Shown here in pieces: positions 34,142 through 45,342 of a stretch of 64,000 bases of DNA. Source of the DNA: Myxococcota bacterium (GTDB lineage: Bacteria > Myxococcota_A > UBA796 > JAJRTE01); assembly GCA_024278455.1 (NCBI GenBank), contig JAJRTE010000147.1:54321-118320 (forward strand), given 5' to 3'. Each line of letters opens with the position of its first letter. The first letter of the stretch is position 1. The position numbers and the translations under genes were made by a program. The notes under the pieces were generated by a model that ran no database searches, was not told the origin of the DNA, and saw nothing but the letters and a program-made list of their open reading frames with translations.

Positions 34142-35560
34142 TCATTCCCCCGCGGCGGCGAAGACTCGAGCAACGCGGGGGTCCTGCTGGATGGCCCGGA
34201 GTTCGACCTCGGCCCGCGCGCGACCGAAATCGGTGAATCCGCCGTTCACGGCCTGCAGGAAATAGTTCACCGCGGCCTCCTGGTTCTCGCTTCTGGCTGC
34301 CAGGCGGGCCAGTTGGTAGGGGACTTCCCGGCGGCAGCGATGATCGAGCAGTGTTTCATGGCACAGTGTGTAGGCGGTTTGGTACCACTTGTAAGCCGTG
34401 GCATAGTTACCGGACTCGAAGGCCAGTCGGCCTAGTTCCCCGGCCAGGACGACTTCGCTCCGGTCGACGTCGAACGCCCGCTCGAGCAACGCCATGGCCT
34501 CGTCCACCTGTCCTTCGTCCGCGGTCAGGCGACCCAGATTGGTCAGTGCTTCCACGCTCCCGGGATACAAGGACAGTTCCTTCCGGAACAGGGTCTCGGC
34601 AGCGTCGCTGTCCCCGAGCATCGCCATCACCTGACCCAGGTTGTTGTTTGCTCCCTTGTAGGCCGCATCCTGCTTCAGCAAACGCTCGAACCACATTTTC
34701 GCGGCCAGGAGGTCGCGGCGGCGTCTCGCCTGCTCGGGCAGGAAGCGGGCTCGAAGCAGGAAACAGTACCCCAGGGTGGACATGAGGTCCGGTCGTTCGG
34801 GCAGTGCTTCGTGGGCTTGCTTGAGGTACTGGATACACTCGTCGTACATGCCGTGCGTGCCGGATACTTTGCCGAGTTCCGCCAGAACATCGGGGGCGTC
34901 CGGCTCGATCATCCTGGCTTCCTGGAGCAGCACCAACGCTTCTTCCGGGTTGCTGTCCATGAGCAATCTGGCCATTCGCACGCGGACCCTGATGCTCATG
35001 GGACTCACCGGCTCGAGCAGCACCGCGCTGCGATAGTACGCGATCGCGCCACGCACGTCCCCCTTGACCAGCGCGATATCCCCGAGATTCGCGTTGGCCG
35101 CTGCCAGCTCCGGGTCGAGTTTCAGCGCCCGCTCGAGGTGTTCGACCGCGCCTTCCAGGTCTCCTTCTTGGGCCAGCACGGTGCCTGCGGCACGGTGCAC
35201 CGTCGCGGACTGAGGAAACTGCTGCAACGCGCCGTCCACCAACTTGCTGGCTTCCTCCACTCCGCTCGTCAACGCCACCGCGTCGATGTAGGCGGCGGTC
35301 ACTTCGTCATCGGCTGCCTGTCGCAGGAGTTCCTCGAGCAACGGTTTCGCTTCGGTCACCTTCCCGCTCCACGCCAGGCTCAGCGCGTAGTTGCGCTTCA
35401 ACTCGACCGGGGCATCGCTCGAGGCGACTATCGGGGCATACCGCTCCGCCGCACGCGCATACTGCGTTTCGGCGAAGAGCTTGTCCGCCTCCTGGCGGGC
35501 GGTGGGTTGACACGAAAGGACGACAGGCAGAACGCAAGCGAACGCGAGAAGGGAACGCAT
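34142..35560 (-). CDS. TPR-repeat lipoprotein
   Basis: 472 residues from the ATG at 35560, with GGAGG upstream. The signal peptide ends in the lipobox VVLSC. The remainder consists of about ten TPR helices pairs (for example AAGTVLAQEGDLEGAVEHLERAL in part, LGDIALVKGDVRGAIAYYR, LGYCFLLRARFLPEQARRR, LGRLTADEGQVDEAMALLERA). Such proteins act as docking surfaces for envelope complexes; PilF/Pilotin-like roles are possible but not supported by specific motifs. It lies behind tRNA-Cys and its terminator; I do not see a strong promoter of its own. Confidence 0.82.
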   Translation of the reverse strand: MRSLLAFACVLPVVLSCQPTARQEADKLFAETQYARAAERYAPIVASSDAPVELKRNYALSLAWSGKVTEAKPLLEELLRQAADDEVTAAYIDAVALTSGVEEASKLVDGALQQFPQSATVHRAAGTVLAQEGDLEGAVEHLERALKLDPELAAANANLGDIALVKGDVRGAIAYYRSAVLLEPVSPMSIRVRVRMARLLMDSNPEEALVLLQEARMIEPDAPDVLAELGKVSGTHGMYDECIQYLKQAHEALPERPDLMSTLGYCFLLRARFLPEQARRRRDLLAAKMWFERLLKQDAAYKGANNNLGQVMAMLGDSDAAETLFRKELSLYPGSVEALTNLGRLTADEGQVDEAMALLERAFDVDRSEVVLAGELGRLAFESGNYATAYKWYQTAYTLCHETLLDHRCRREVPYQLARLAARSENQEAAVNYFLQAVNGGFTDFGRARAEVELRAIQQDPRVARVFAAAGE

Positions 35561-35632
35561 GGTTGTCCTCCGGACTCGAGGACCAGGCACAGTGCGGTTC
35601 ATCCCGGGTAAGGACGACAAGGGCCGAAATAC

Positions 35633-35662
35633 AAAAAGGCCGGCCGCATCCGACCAGCCTTT
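35633..35662 (-). terminator. Rho-independent terminator of tRNA-Cys
   Basis: On the minus strand AAAGGCTGGTC pairs with GGCCGGCCTTT (two G-T pairs) around a short loop and ends in five Ts. It lies about 10 bp behind the tRNA-Cys CCA. Confidence 0.8.
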
Positions 35663-35672
35663 CTCTCCGTCG

Positions 35673-35747
<75 letters not shown>

Positions 35748-35757
35748 AACGTGATGA

Positions 35758-35786
35758 AGTCTATCAAGCCCCCCCTGCCGTGTCAA
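35758..35786 (-). promoter_or_regulatory. Sigma70-type promoter for tRNA-Cys
   Basis: TTGACA (35786-35781), 17 bp, TAGACT (35763-35758), right before the tRNA. Confidence 0.7.
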
Positions 35787-35885
35787 GACATTTCCCCAGG
35801 GCCTCGGACACGAAACCCGGTCCCGGGGCCATGCGCCGCCCGGGGCGCCATGCGAGCTGCACCGCGCACCACGGCTCGCACAGGC

Positions 35886-35914
35886 TTCCCCCGGGCATTT
35901 TGCCCATCTATAAT
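35886..35914 (+). promoter_or_regulatory. Possible promoter for the glycosyltransferase pair
   Basis: A perfect -10 box TATAAT (35909-35914) lies about 100 bp upstream of the first glycosyltransferase; the -35 box (TTCCCC at 35886-35891) is poor. Confidence 0.35.
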
Positions 35915-36013
35915 GGCCCTGCACGGCGCAAGCCGCCGATTGGCTCCGCGCGTCCGGCTCCCCGCCCGGCCGGGCGGCCAACCGTTTCCACTCCAGCGAT
36001 TGGAATGCCCGAC

Positions 36014-36808
36014 ATGGACGACGACCAGCTCGAGGTCAGCGCCACGATCATCACCTTGAACGAAGCGGACCGTATCCGTGACGCCCTGGAAAGTGTCGCT
36101 TTCGCCAAGGAGCGCATCGTGGTCGACGGGGGGAGCACCGACGGGACCTGCGACATCGCGCGAGCACTCGGGGCCACGGTCCTCCAGCGCCCCTTCGACG
36201 GGTTCGGCGCCCAGAAGCAATTCGCCCTCGAGCAGGCGCGTTTCGAGTGGGTGCTGGCGCTGGACGCCGACGAACGGGTTTCTCCTGAGCTGGCGGCGGA
36301 GATTCATCGGCGTGTGGCCGCGGCTCCCGGCGCAACGGCCGGGTTTCTGTGCCCGCGCCGCAACCACTACCTGGGGCGGCGCATTCGCCACGCGGGATGG
36401 TCTCCGGACCTCAAGCTCAGGCTCGTTCGTCGCGTCCGTGCCCGCTGGACCGGCGACCCGGTGCACGAAGCCCTGGTCGTAGATGGGGATGTGGAACGGC
36501 TGGAGGGCGCCATCGTCCACGTGTCTCACCGTGGTCTGGCCGACCACCTGCGAAAGATAGCGCTCTATTCGAGGCTGTGGGCGGGGGCGGCTCGGGGTCG
36601 AGGCCGCCGCGCGCGATGGGTGGACCTGGTTCTCCGCCCCCTGCACCATGTTTTCAAGCGCTACTTGCTCCACCAGGGATTCCGGGACGGCCTGCCCGGC
36701 CTGGTGCTGTGCCTGATGGGCGCGTTCCACGTCTTCTTCAAGTACGCTTGCCTCTTCGAAAGGCAGCTTCAAGACGGCACACCACGGGGTGAGAGGGACG
36801 AAGATTGA
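36014..36808 (+). CDS. Glycosyltransferase family 2, WaaE/KdtX-like
   Basis: 264 residues. The GT-A fold starts VSATIITLNEADRIRDALESV and has VDGGSTDGT and the metal-binding LALDADERVS. The C-terminus (LRPLHHVFKRYLLHQGFRDGLPGL, split here by position 220-245, then FHVFFKYACLFE) is membrane-associated and typical of LPS-core glucosyltransferases of the WaaE type, which add a sugar to heptose at the cytoplasmic face. The ATG at 36014 is chosen; 36005 is an equally possible start. The stop codon overlaps the TTG of the next gene, so both are translated together. Confidence 0.85.
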   Translation: MDDDQLEVSATIITLNEADRIRDALESVAFAKERIVVDGGSTDGTCDIARALGATVLQRPFDGFGAQKQFALEQARFEWVLALDADERVSPELAAEIHRRVAAAPGATAGFLCPRRNHYLGRRIRHAGWSPDLKLRLVRRVRARWTGDPVHEALVVDGDVERLEGAIVHVSHRGLADHLRKIALYSRLWAGAARGRGRRARWVDLVLRPLHHVFKRYLLHQGFRDGLPGLVLCLMGAFHVFFKYACLFERQLQDGTPRGERDED

Positions 36809-37989
36809 AAGTCGCCCTGGTTCATCACACCTTCTCGAGGACCGGTGGTACCGAGCGTTACGGGTTGGACCTGGCTCGATGCCTCCGCGACCTGGGGGAT
36901 GAGGTCCACCTGTTCGCGCGCGTCGCTCGAGCCGTTCCCGGCGGGATACACGTGCACCTCGTGGCCCCCGTGCTGCGTCGAGCGGTATCAGGCCCTTTCT
37001 CCTTCGACACGGCTGCGGCTCGAGCCGTCCGTCGCGAGACGCGCGCTTCGCTTCGCCCGTTCGATGCGGTACTGGGACTGGGCAGGACCCTCGAGCACGA
37101 CGTGGTGCGCCTCGGCGGGGGATGCCACGCGGCTTACCTGGAGGCGGTCTTCGGCATCGATCCCCGGATCCCTGAGGTACGCCGCTCCCTCAAGGCCCGC
37201 GACCAGGCTCGCCTGACCTGGGAGGAACGGCTCGCCTCCTTCCACCAGATCCGGCACCTGATCGCGGTCAGCCACCGGGTCAAGGCGGAAATCGTCACGC
37301 ACTACGCCGTGCCGCCAAATCGGGTCACGGTCATCCACAACGGGGTCGACGTGGAGCGCTTCCGGCCGCCCGGCGGCGAGGGGGCGCGACGCCGGGCCAG
37401 GACGCGGCTCGGGCTGCCACCCGTCGGCAACGTGGTGCTCTTCGCCGGCAACGGCCTGCGCCGGAAAGGTTTTTTCACCTTGCTCGATGCCTTTCGCAGA
37501 ACCGCCGGGCTCGCCCGGGCTCGAGGTATCACCCGGCCGCTCCGGCTGCTTCTCGCCGGCAAGGACCCTCGGCGGGCGGTGTCCCGCCTGGCCCCCTTGC
37601 GGCGGGAACTGGCCAGGTGCGACGCGACGCTCCACGCCCCCGGACAGCTCGAGACCATCGAGACCGCCTACACCGCCGCGGATGTCCTCGTGCTGCCCAG
37701 CCGCTACGAACCTTTTGGCAACGTGTGCCTCGAGGCACTCGCCGCGGGCCTGCCGGTCATCACGACTCGAGCCAACGGCGTGGCGGAGATCCTGACCGGG
37801 GAGCCGGCTCGGTACCTGCTCCCGGCGCCGGACGCGGTCGACGAACTGGTGGGCCACCTGCTGCACCTGCTGAATCCCGGTGTCCGCCGAAGAGTAGGCG
37901 AAGCGGCTCGAGCCATCGCGCTCGAGCACCGGCTCCTGGACAACGCGGTCGCGGTCCGGGAAGTGCTGCTTGCCAATGGGGCTGCGTAG
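36805..37989 (+). CDS. Glycosyltransferase family 4, WaaG-like
   Basis: 394 residues from a TTG at 36805 that overlaps the previous stop (TTGA). The N-terminus VALVHHTFSRTGGTERYG, the IAVSHRVKAEI segment, VIHNGVDVERF and the C-terminal E-x7-E motif in EPFGNVCLEALAAGLPV are those of GT-B enzymes of the WaaG (LPS core heptose glucosyltransferase) type. It would use a nucleotide sugar in the cytosol. With the WaaE-like enzyme it forms a two-gene LPS-core unit, which implies a lipopolysaccharide-bearing outer membrane. Confidence 0.88.
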   Translation: MKVALVHHTFSRTGGTERYGLDLARCLRDLGDEVHLFARVARAVPGGIHVHLVAPVLRRAVSGPFSFDTAAARAVRRETRASLRPFDAVLGLGRTLEHDVVRLGGGCHAAYLEAVFGIDPRIPEVRRSLKARDQARLTWEERLASFHQIRHLIAVSHRVKAEIVTHYAVPPNRVTVIHNGVDVERFRPPGGEGARRRARTRLGLPPVGNVVLFAGNGLRRKGFFTLLDAFRRTAGLARARGITRPLRLLLAGKDPRRAVSRLAPLRRELARCDATLHAPGQLETIETAYTAADVLVLPSRYEPFGNVCLEALAAGLPVITTRANGVAEILTGEPARYLLPAPDAVDELVGHLLHLLNPGVRRRVGEAARAIALEHRLLDNAVAVREVLLANGAA

Positions 37990-38068
37990 CCCCATCGCCC
38001 AGGAACGGCGACCAGAGGCGAAGCCCCGTTCGCCACCGTGGCGACCGTGACCCCACGTGAGTTTTTTT

Positions 38069-38097
38069 CTTTCGGGTCTATTCAAAATGATTATACT
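38069..38097 (+). promoter_or_regulatory. Possible promoter for sdhCAB
   Basis: A good -10 box TATACT (38092-38097) lies in a marked AT-rich island about 45 bp before sdhC; the -35 region (CTTTCG at 38069) is weak, so an activator may be needed. Confidence 0.4.
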
Positions 38098-38143
38098 CTG
38101 TTCGGTTTGACTGCGGGGTTCCCGTCACAAGAGAGAGTTGCAC

Positions 38144-38818
38144 ATGGCTACAGGGCTATTGAACTATTACCGTACCTCGACCGGAAAGAAGATGGTGATG
38201 GCGGTCACCGGAGCCATCATTTTCGGTTTCGTCGTCATCCACATGCTTGGCAACCTGCAGGTGTTCCGGGGCCCGGAGGTCCTGAACCACTACGCGGCGT
38301 TTCTGCAGGGGCTCGGTGGCGTGTTGTGGGTCATGCGGGGCATCATGCTGATTGCCGTGGTGCTCCATATCGTTTCGGCCACTCAGGTCACGCTTCAGAG
38401 TTGGGCGGCCCGGCCTGAAGGGTACGCTGTCCAGCGGTACCGGGAGACCACCTACGCCGCTCGAACCATGCGGTGGGGCGGGCCAATCATCCTCCTGTTC
38501 ATCATCTACCACCTGCTCCACTTCACATTCGGCACGGTGCACCCGACCGCGGGCCATTTCGACAAGGCGAACGTCTACCAGAACGTGGTGATGGGATTCC
38601 AGGTACCCTGGGTTGCCGGGTTCTACATCCTGGCGTCCATGGCCGTGGGACTCCACCTCTACCACGGTGCGTGGAGCATGCTGCAGACGATGGGGATCAG
38701 CCACCCCGGGTGGAACAGATGGCGCAAGGCGTTCGCGGTCGTGTTCGCACTTGCGGTGACCATTGGCAACATATCGATGCCGATAGCGGTGCTGACTGGA
38801 ATAGTCACACTCGATTGA
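38144..38818 (+). CDS. sdhC: Succinate dehydrogenase/fumarate reductase cytochrome b subunit (type B)
   Basis: 224 residues with five membrane helices (for example AVTGAIIFGFVVIHMLGNLQ, GIMLIAVVLHIVSATQV, GGPIILLFIIYHLLHFTFG). Histidines at the expected helix places (H33 in VIHML, LHIVSA, YHLLH, GLHLYHG) can ligate two b hemes. The single five-helix subunit matches the diheme type B found in Bacillus, Wolinella and many deltaproteobacteria. The ATG at 38144 is preferred to a TTG at 38138. A 158-bp gap without a gene separates it from sdhA. Confidence 0.93.
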   Translation: MATGLLNYYRTSTGKKMVMAVTGAIIFGFVVIHMLGNLQVFRGPEVLNHYAAFLQGLGGVLWVMRGIMLIAVVLHIVSATQVTLQSWAARPEGYAVQRYRETTYAARTMRWGGPIILLFIIYHLLHFTFGTVHPTAGHFDKANVYQNVVMGFQVPWVAGFYILASMAVGLHLYHGAWSMLQTMGISHPGWNRWRKAFAVVFALAVTIGNISMPIAVLTGIVTLD

Positions 38819-38976
38819 CACCAGTTCACGACGGGGCCCGCCCGCTCGAGGGTGACGGGTCCAAGGGCCGGCCGGGTCGTTTGCGGTAGTGGGTCGCGGG
38901 CCTGGCTGGAAGCGCGCAGAGGCCGGCGAGGCGGACATGCAGCCTGCCCGGGCGGCCGCCAACAAAGGGGTCTGAG

Positions 38977-40889
<1,913 letters not shown>

Positions 40890-40890
<1 letters not shown>

Positions 40891-41633
40891 TGGACTTCAC
40901 GCTCAAGGTATGGCGTCAGGCCGGTCCGGACGAAAAGGGTCGGCTGATCACCTACGAAGCTCACGATATCAGCTCCGACACCTCCTTCCTCGAGATGTTG
41001 GATATCGTAAACGAACGGTTGCTGGAGAAGGGCGAAGAGCCCATCGCGTTCGACCACGACTGCCGTGAAGGTATCTGCGGCATGTGCGGGTGCATGGTCA
41101 ACGGCCATGCCCACGGGCATCAGCAGGGCACGACGCTGTGCCAGTTGCACATGCGCGAGTTCAACGACGGCGACACCATCTACATCGAGCCCTGGCGTGC
41201 CAAGGCCTTCCCTGTCGTGAAGGACCTGGTCGTCGATCGTAGCGCGTTCGACGCCATCATCACCGCCGGCGGTTTTATCTCGATGCGCACCGGCAGCGCA
41301 CCGGACGGCAACGCCATCCCGGTCCCCAAGAAGTCCGCCGACCAGGCCATGGACGCCGCGCAATGCATCGGGTGCGGAGCCTGCGTGGCCGCGTGTCCCA
41401 ACGCATCGGCCATGCTTTTCACCTCGGCCAAGATATCTCACCTCGGGCTGGTCCCCCAAGGGCAACCGGAGCGCATGCGCCGGGCGAGGGCGATGGTCGA
41501 CGCCATGGAGGAAGCCGGGTTCGGTGCCTGCACCAACCACGGGGAGTGCGAGGCCGCGTGCCCGAAGGAAATCTCCATGAATTTCATAGCCAGGCTCAAC
41601 CGCGACAGGCTCAAGGCCGCCCTGGTCGAATAG
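40890..41633 (+). CDS. sdhB: Succinate dehydrogenase/fumarate reductase iron-sulfur subunit
   Basis: 247 residues. The N-terminal [2Fe-2S] ligands are in [12 protein letters not shown] and TTLC; the [4Fe-4S] and [3Fe-4S] ligands are in [12 protein letters not shown] and [12 protein letters not shown]. It passes electrons between the flavin and the b hemes. GAGGAG lies before the ATG, which overlaps the sdhA stop. Confidence 0.97.
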
Positions 41634-41659
41634 CTGCTCGAGCCCCTCCTACAAATCGC

Positions 41660-41688
41660 TTTACTTTCCACCCGTGGCGATCTACACT
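41660..41688 (+). promoter_or_regulatory. Sigma70-type promoter for the aldolase and PP2C genes
   Basis: TTTACT (41660-41665), 17 bp, TACACT (41683-41688), about 40 bp before the aldolase ATG. Confidence 0.5.
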
Positions 41689-41727
41689 CACGCGAGGTAA
41701 ACCAACAGCGGACCGTGAGCTTACGGC

Positions 41728-42591
41728 ATGCTGAACCCACGCAGCACGAAGCGACAGATGGTCAGAATCTGCCACCTGCTCGCCGAAAAGGACTATGTCT
41801 CCGCCATGGACGGCAACGTATCGTGCCGCCTCCCGGATGGCCGGTTCCTCGCCACCCCCACGATGGTGCACAAGGGGTTCGTGGCCGAGGAGGACCTGAT
41901 CGTCGTGGGGGCGGACGGCAAGAAGGTCGAAGGGCCGGATGACCGCAATCCCACCTCGGAGATCTTCATGCACCTGGCCGTCTACGAAAGGCGGCCCGAC
42001 GTGCACGCCGTGGTCCATGCCCACCCCCCGACGGCGGTGGCGTTCACCCTGGCCGGTGAAACCTTGGCCCGTTGCGTTCTCCCCGAAGTCGTGCTCACGC
42101 TGGGACAGATCCCCACCGCGCCATACCGAACGGCAGGGAGTCATGAACTGGCGCATGTCGTGGGCGAACTCATCACCGGGTACGACGCGATCCTCCTGGA
42201 ACGTCATGGTGCGATCTGCGCCGGACGCGACCTTGTCGACGCCTTCGGCAAGATGGAGAAGGTGGAACACACTGCCATCATCACCCACAAGGCTCGCATG
42301 TTGGGCCGGGTCCAGGAACTCCAGTGCGCCGAGGTCGACCGGCTCCGCCAGATGGGCGCCCGGTACAGTTCCCGCGGAACACCCGCTCCAGCGTGCGAGG
42401 GGTGCGACGGATGTCCGACAGGGATTCCCTGGCAGAAAGAGCCGGACTTCACGGTGCTGAGAGCCACCGGAACAGCCCGGGCCGCCGGGACCACGACAGC
42501 GACACAGACAGCAGCGGCAAAACACGGCATCGAACAGATTGTCACAGAAGAGATCGTTCGCGCATTGAGCGGCCGTTTGTCGCCATACTAA
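41728..42591 (+). CDS. Class II aldolase/adducin-family protein (FucA/AraD-like)
   Basis: 287 residues. The zinc site is conserved: the glutamate of NPTSEIFMH, the HAHPP pair and the distal histidine of LLERHGAIC. ISAMDGNVSCR-type N-terminus (here VSAMDGNVSCRL) matches the substrate-phosphate loop. The family cleaves or epimerises sugar phosphates such as L-fuculose-1-phosphate. A Cys-rich stretch near the C-terminus (CEGCDGCP) and a low-complexity Ala/Thr region extend it beyond the usual 210-220 residues. It is followed 14 bp later by a PP2C phosphatase gene. Confidence 0.85.
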   Translation: MLNPRSTKRQMVRICHLLAEKDYVSAMDGNVSCRLPDGRFLATPTMVHKGFVAEEDLIVVGADGKKVEGPDDRNPTSEIFMHLAVYERRPDVHAVVHAHPPTAVAFTLAGETLARCVLPEVVLTLGQIPTAPYRTAGSHELAHVVGELITGYDAILLERHGAICAGRDLVDAFGKMEKVEHTAIITHKARMLGRVQELQCAEVDRLRQMGARYSSRGTPAPACEGCDGCPTGIPWQKEPDFTVLRATGTARAAGTTTATQTAAAKHGIEQIVTEEIVRALSGRLSPY

Positions 42592-42605
42592 CTCTGAGGA
42601 TACCC

Positions 42606-43880
42606 ATGCAGATAATGTCCTGGGGTCGAACCGATGTCGGGCGCACGCGCCAGAACAACGAAGACTCGTACCTGCGCGACCCGGACCTGGGGTTGTACAT
42701 CGTCGCCGACGGCATGGGGGGACACGCCGCCGGCGAAGTCGCGTCCCAGACCGCCGTGGACGTCGTGCACCGCTTGCTGCTGGACAACCGCGACCTGATC
42801 GAAAAGCTGGATCCCAACAGCCCTGCCGAGGAGTGGGACAAGCTGATTGCCATCGTCGAAGGGGCGTACCAGCAGGCGTCGGAGACCATCGCCAGGATGG
42901 CCGCCGAGGACCCCGAGAAGGCCGGCATGGGCACCACCATGACCATGCTCCTCACCATTGGCAGCAAGGGATTGATGGCCCACGTCGGTGACTCGAGGAT
43001 CTACCTCGAGCGGGACAACAAGCTCTACCAGTTGACCGAGGACCACTCCTACGTCGGGGAGATGGTCCGGAAGGGCCGGATGACCGCGGCCGAGGGCCGC
43101 ATGAGCCCATTCTCCAACCTGTTGACTCGAGCCGTCGGCCTCCAGTCCAACGTCCACGTGGACACGCTCCTGTTCGACATTCTACCTGGAGATACCTATC
43201 TCCTGAGCACCGACGGCCTCCATGACGCTTTCGAGGACCCGGAAGCCATGCTGCCCATTCTCGCCCGGGAGGACGGCGCGGAACTTCTCCGTGAGATCAT
43301 CGATCTCGCCAACGAACGCTACGGCAAGGACAACATATCCGCGATCGTCATTCGCGTGCGGGGTGAGGCTGGCGAGCAAGACGAGACTTCTCTCCAGTTC
43401 CAGGCCCTCCAGCAAACCTACCTGTTCCGTTACGTCACCTACGAGGAGATGCTACGGGTCGTCGGGGCCGTCGAATTCCATGACGGCAAGCCGGGTGAGG
43501 TGCTCTTCCGTGAAGGGGACGAGGGCGACAAGCTGATGATCCTGTTGTCCGGGACGGTCATCATCTCCAAGGACGGCAGACCGTTGAGAGAACTGGGTCC
43601 TGGAGGCCATTTCGGGGAAATGGCCATCGTCGATCGCGCGCCCCGGTCGGCGTCGGCGACCGTGGGCGAGGCGTGCCGGCTCATGTCACTCTCGCAGGCC
43701 GGGCTCTACGCCATCATTCGCAACGAACCTCGTATCGCCGTCAAGATGCTCTGGGGACTGTGCGAGGTCCTCTCCGCCAGGCTTCGCGAAAACAGCGAGC
43801 AGCTCACCCGTGTCCTCGACCAGCTCGACGACGCTCTCCGCCAGAACTTCGAGTACCGCGGCGACGAAGGGACCGAGTAG
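42606..43880 (+). CDS. PP2C-type Ser/Thr phosphatase fused to a cyclic-nucleotide-binding domain
   Basis: 424 residues from the ATG at 42606 with TGAGGA upstream. The PP2C domain (about 1-245) has all metal aspartates: RQNNEDS, VADGMGGHAAGE, VGDSR, LSTDGLHD and KDNISAIV. The C-terminal part (about 275-400) is a CAP_ED-type domain (GEVLFREGDEGDKLMILLSG, HFGEMAIVDRAPRSASA). That loop keeps the FGE and RSA elements of the cyclic-nucleotide pocket, so ligand control of the phosphatase is plausible (inference). It would counter Hanks-type kinases such as the PEGA kinase at 11813. Confidence 0.92.
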   Translation: MQIMSWGRTDVGRTRQNNEDSYLRDPDLGLYIVADGMGGHAAGEVASQTAVDVVHRLLLDNRDLIEKLDPNSPAEEWDKLIAIVEGAYQQASETIARMAAEDPEKAGMGTTMTMLLTIGSKGLMAHVGDSRIYLERDNKLYQLTEDHSYVGEMVRKGRMTAAEGRMSPFSNLLTRAVGLQSNVHVDTLLFDILPGDTYLLSTDGLHDAFEDPEAMLPILAREDGAELLREIIDLANERYGKDNISAIVIRVRGEAGEQDETSLQFQALQQTYLFRYVTYEEMLRVVGAVEFHDGKPGEVLFREGDEGDKLMILLSGTVIISKDGRPLRELGPGGHFGEMAIVDRAPRSASATVGEACRLMSLSQAGLYAIIRNEPRIAVKMLWGLCEVLSARLRENSEQLTRVLDQLDDALRQNFEYRGDEGTE

Positions 43881-43950
43881 GGCCCCGGGACGACACCCGA
43901 AACGGAGTTGGGCAGCTCTCTCCCATGCCCACGCCCATCTCGAGACCGCA

Positions 43951-44469
43951 TCACAGCATGAAATCTCCGGCAGGAACCACATCGCCCAGGTCCGGCCGCC
44001 GATCTCTCAGCGCGCTCACCGTGACCGCGAGGCCCGGGACCACCAGGTCCGGCTCGAGTTCCGCCAGGGGCACGAGCACGAAGGCCCGGTTGGCGAGTTC
44101 CGGGTGCGGAATGCGCAACCCCGGCTCGTCGATCCGCGCAGCGCCGAACAGCAGGATATCCAGATCGATGACTCGAGGCCCCCACTTCGCCTTGCGGACC
44201 CGACCCGCCGACGCTTCGTAGGCCAGCAACGCATCGAGGACCCGGCGCGGCGAGTGGACGACAAGCACCTCGGCGACGGCGTTCAAGAACGTTCCCTGCG
44301 CCACCGGCCCCACCGGCTTGGTTTCGTAGATCCTCGAGAGCCGCAGGAGGCGGAACCCGTGTTGTGCCGCCAGGTAGGTCGCCGCGTCGTGAAGGTGTCG
44401 TTCTCTGGGACCGAGGTTGCTCCCCAGTCCGACGAAGATGCGGGTCCCGGCCGTTGCGTCGTGTGCCAC
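43951..44469 (-). CDS. folK: 2-amino-4-hydroxy-6-hydroxymethyldihydropteridine pyrophosphokinase
   Basis: 172 residues from a GTG at 44469 with GAGG upstream. VGLGSNLGPRERHL, KWGPRVIDLDILLFG and IPHPELANRAFVLVPL are the diagnostic HPPK motifs. It activates the pterin for folate synthesis. It is the last gene of a probable dapA-dapB-FAH-folK operon; folP and folB are not nearby. Confidence 0.95.
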   Translation of the reverse strand: MAHDATAGTRIFVGLGSNLGPRERHLHDAATYLAAQHGFRLLRLSRIYETKPVGPVAQGTFLNAVAEVLVVHSPRRVLDALLAYEASAGRVRKAKWGPRVIDLDILLFGAARIDEPGLRIPHPELANRAFVLVPLAELEPDLVVPGLAVTVSALRDRRPDLGDVVPAGDFML

Positions 44470-44528
44470 TGCATACCTCGCTGCCTTCCCGGCGGTCCCG
44501 GGACCTCCGCGCGGGCGTCCTCGAGGAC

Positions 44529-45302
44529 TTAGAGCCTGCCTTCCACGGGGTTGGCCAGCCGCCCGAGCCCCTCGATTTCGACGACGACCTCGTCGCCTTC
44601 GGCCAGGGGGCCGACACCCGGTGGCGTCCCGGTGGCGATGATGTCCCCGGGAAGGAGAGTCATGATGTGGGAAATGTAGCTGACCAGGGTGCATGCATCG
44701 AAGATCATCCCCTCCGTGGTGCCGTCCTGGCGCAGATGGCCGTTGACGAAAGTACGGATTCGCCGCGCCCGGCGGATGTCGCCGGTAACGACGACCGGGC
44801 CGACCGGGCAGAAGGTGTCGAAGCCCTTGGCTCGAGCGAACGTCCGGTCCTTCTTCTGGAGAGCCCTGGCCGTCACGTCGTTCAGGCAGGTGCAGCCCAG
44901 GACATGTTCCGGCACCCGGACCGCATCGATCCGGCACGCCTTCTGTCTCATGACGAGGGCGATTTCACCTTCGTAGTCCACCCGGCCGACGCCTTCCGGT
45001 ATGGCGATGGCCTCCCCCGGTCCGATGATCGACGACGGGGGTTTCAGGAAAAGCAGCGGCGCTTTCGGTATCTCGTTGCCCAACTCGGCTGCATGCGCCG
45101 CGTAGTTGCGACCAACGCAGACGATCTTGGTCGGCTTTACCGGGGCGAGCAGCCGGAGTGCCTCGAGGCGAGCGACGGGACGCCCGGGCCCGAACGGGCC
45201 GAAAACATCCCCCTCGAGTTCGTGGACGGTGTCGCCGACAACGACGCCCCAGGCCGTGGCCTCGTCACCGGGTATCTGGTAGCGGGCGATGCACAGTGTC
45301 AC
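44529..45302 (-). CDS. Fumarylacetoacetate hydrolase-family protein
   Basis: 257 residues from a GTG at 45302 with AGGGGAA upstream. VCVGRNYAAHA, LFLKPPSSIIG, VDYEGEIALVM and ATGTPPGVGPL form the FAH catalytic and metal-binding core. The family includes acylpyruvases, oxaloacetate decarboxylases and 2-hydroxyhepta-2,4-diene-1,7-dioate isomerases; the exact reaction cannot be read from sequence. Its place behind dapB may hint at oxaloacetate or pyruvate metabolism, but that is speculative. Confidence 0.9.
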   Translation of the reverse strand: MTLCIARYQIPGDEATAWGVVVGDTVHELEGDVFGPFGPGRPVARLEALRLLAPVKPTKIVCVGRNYAAHAAELGNEIPKAPLLFLKPPSSIIGPGEAIAIPEGVGRVDYEGEIALVMRQKACRIDAVRVPEHVLGCTCLNDVTARALQKKDRTFARAKGFDTFCPVGPVVVTGDIRRARRIRTFVNGHLRQDGTTEGMIFDACTLVSYISHIMTLLPGDIIATGTPPGVGPLAEGDEVVVEIEGLGRLANPVEGRL

Positions 45303-45342
45303 GAGAGTTCCCCTGCGCCGGGGCGGCTACAGCAGCGGTCCC

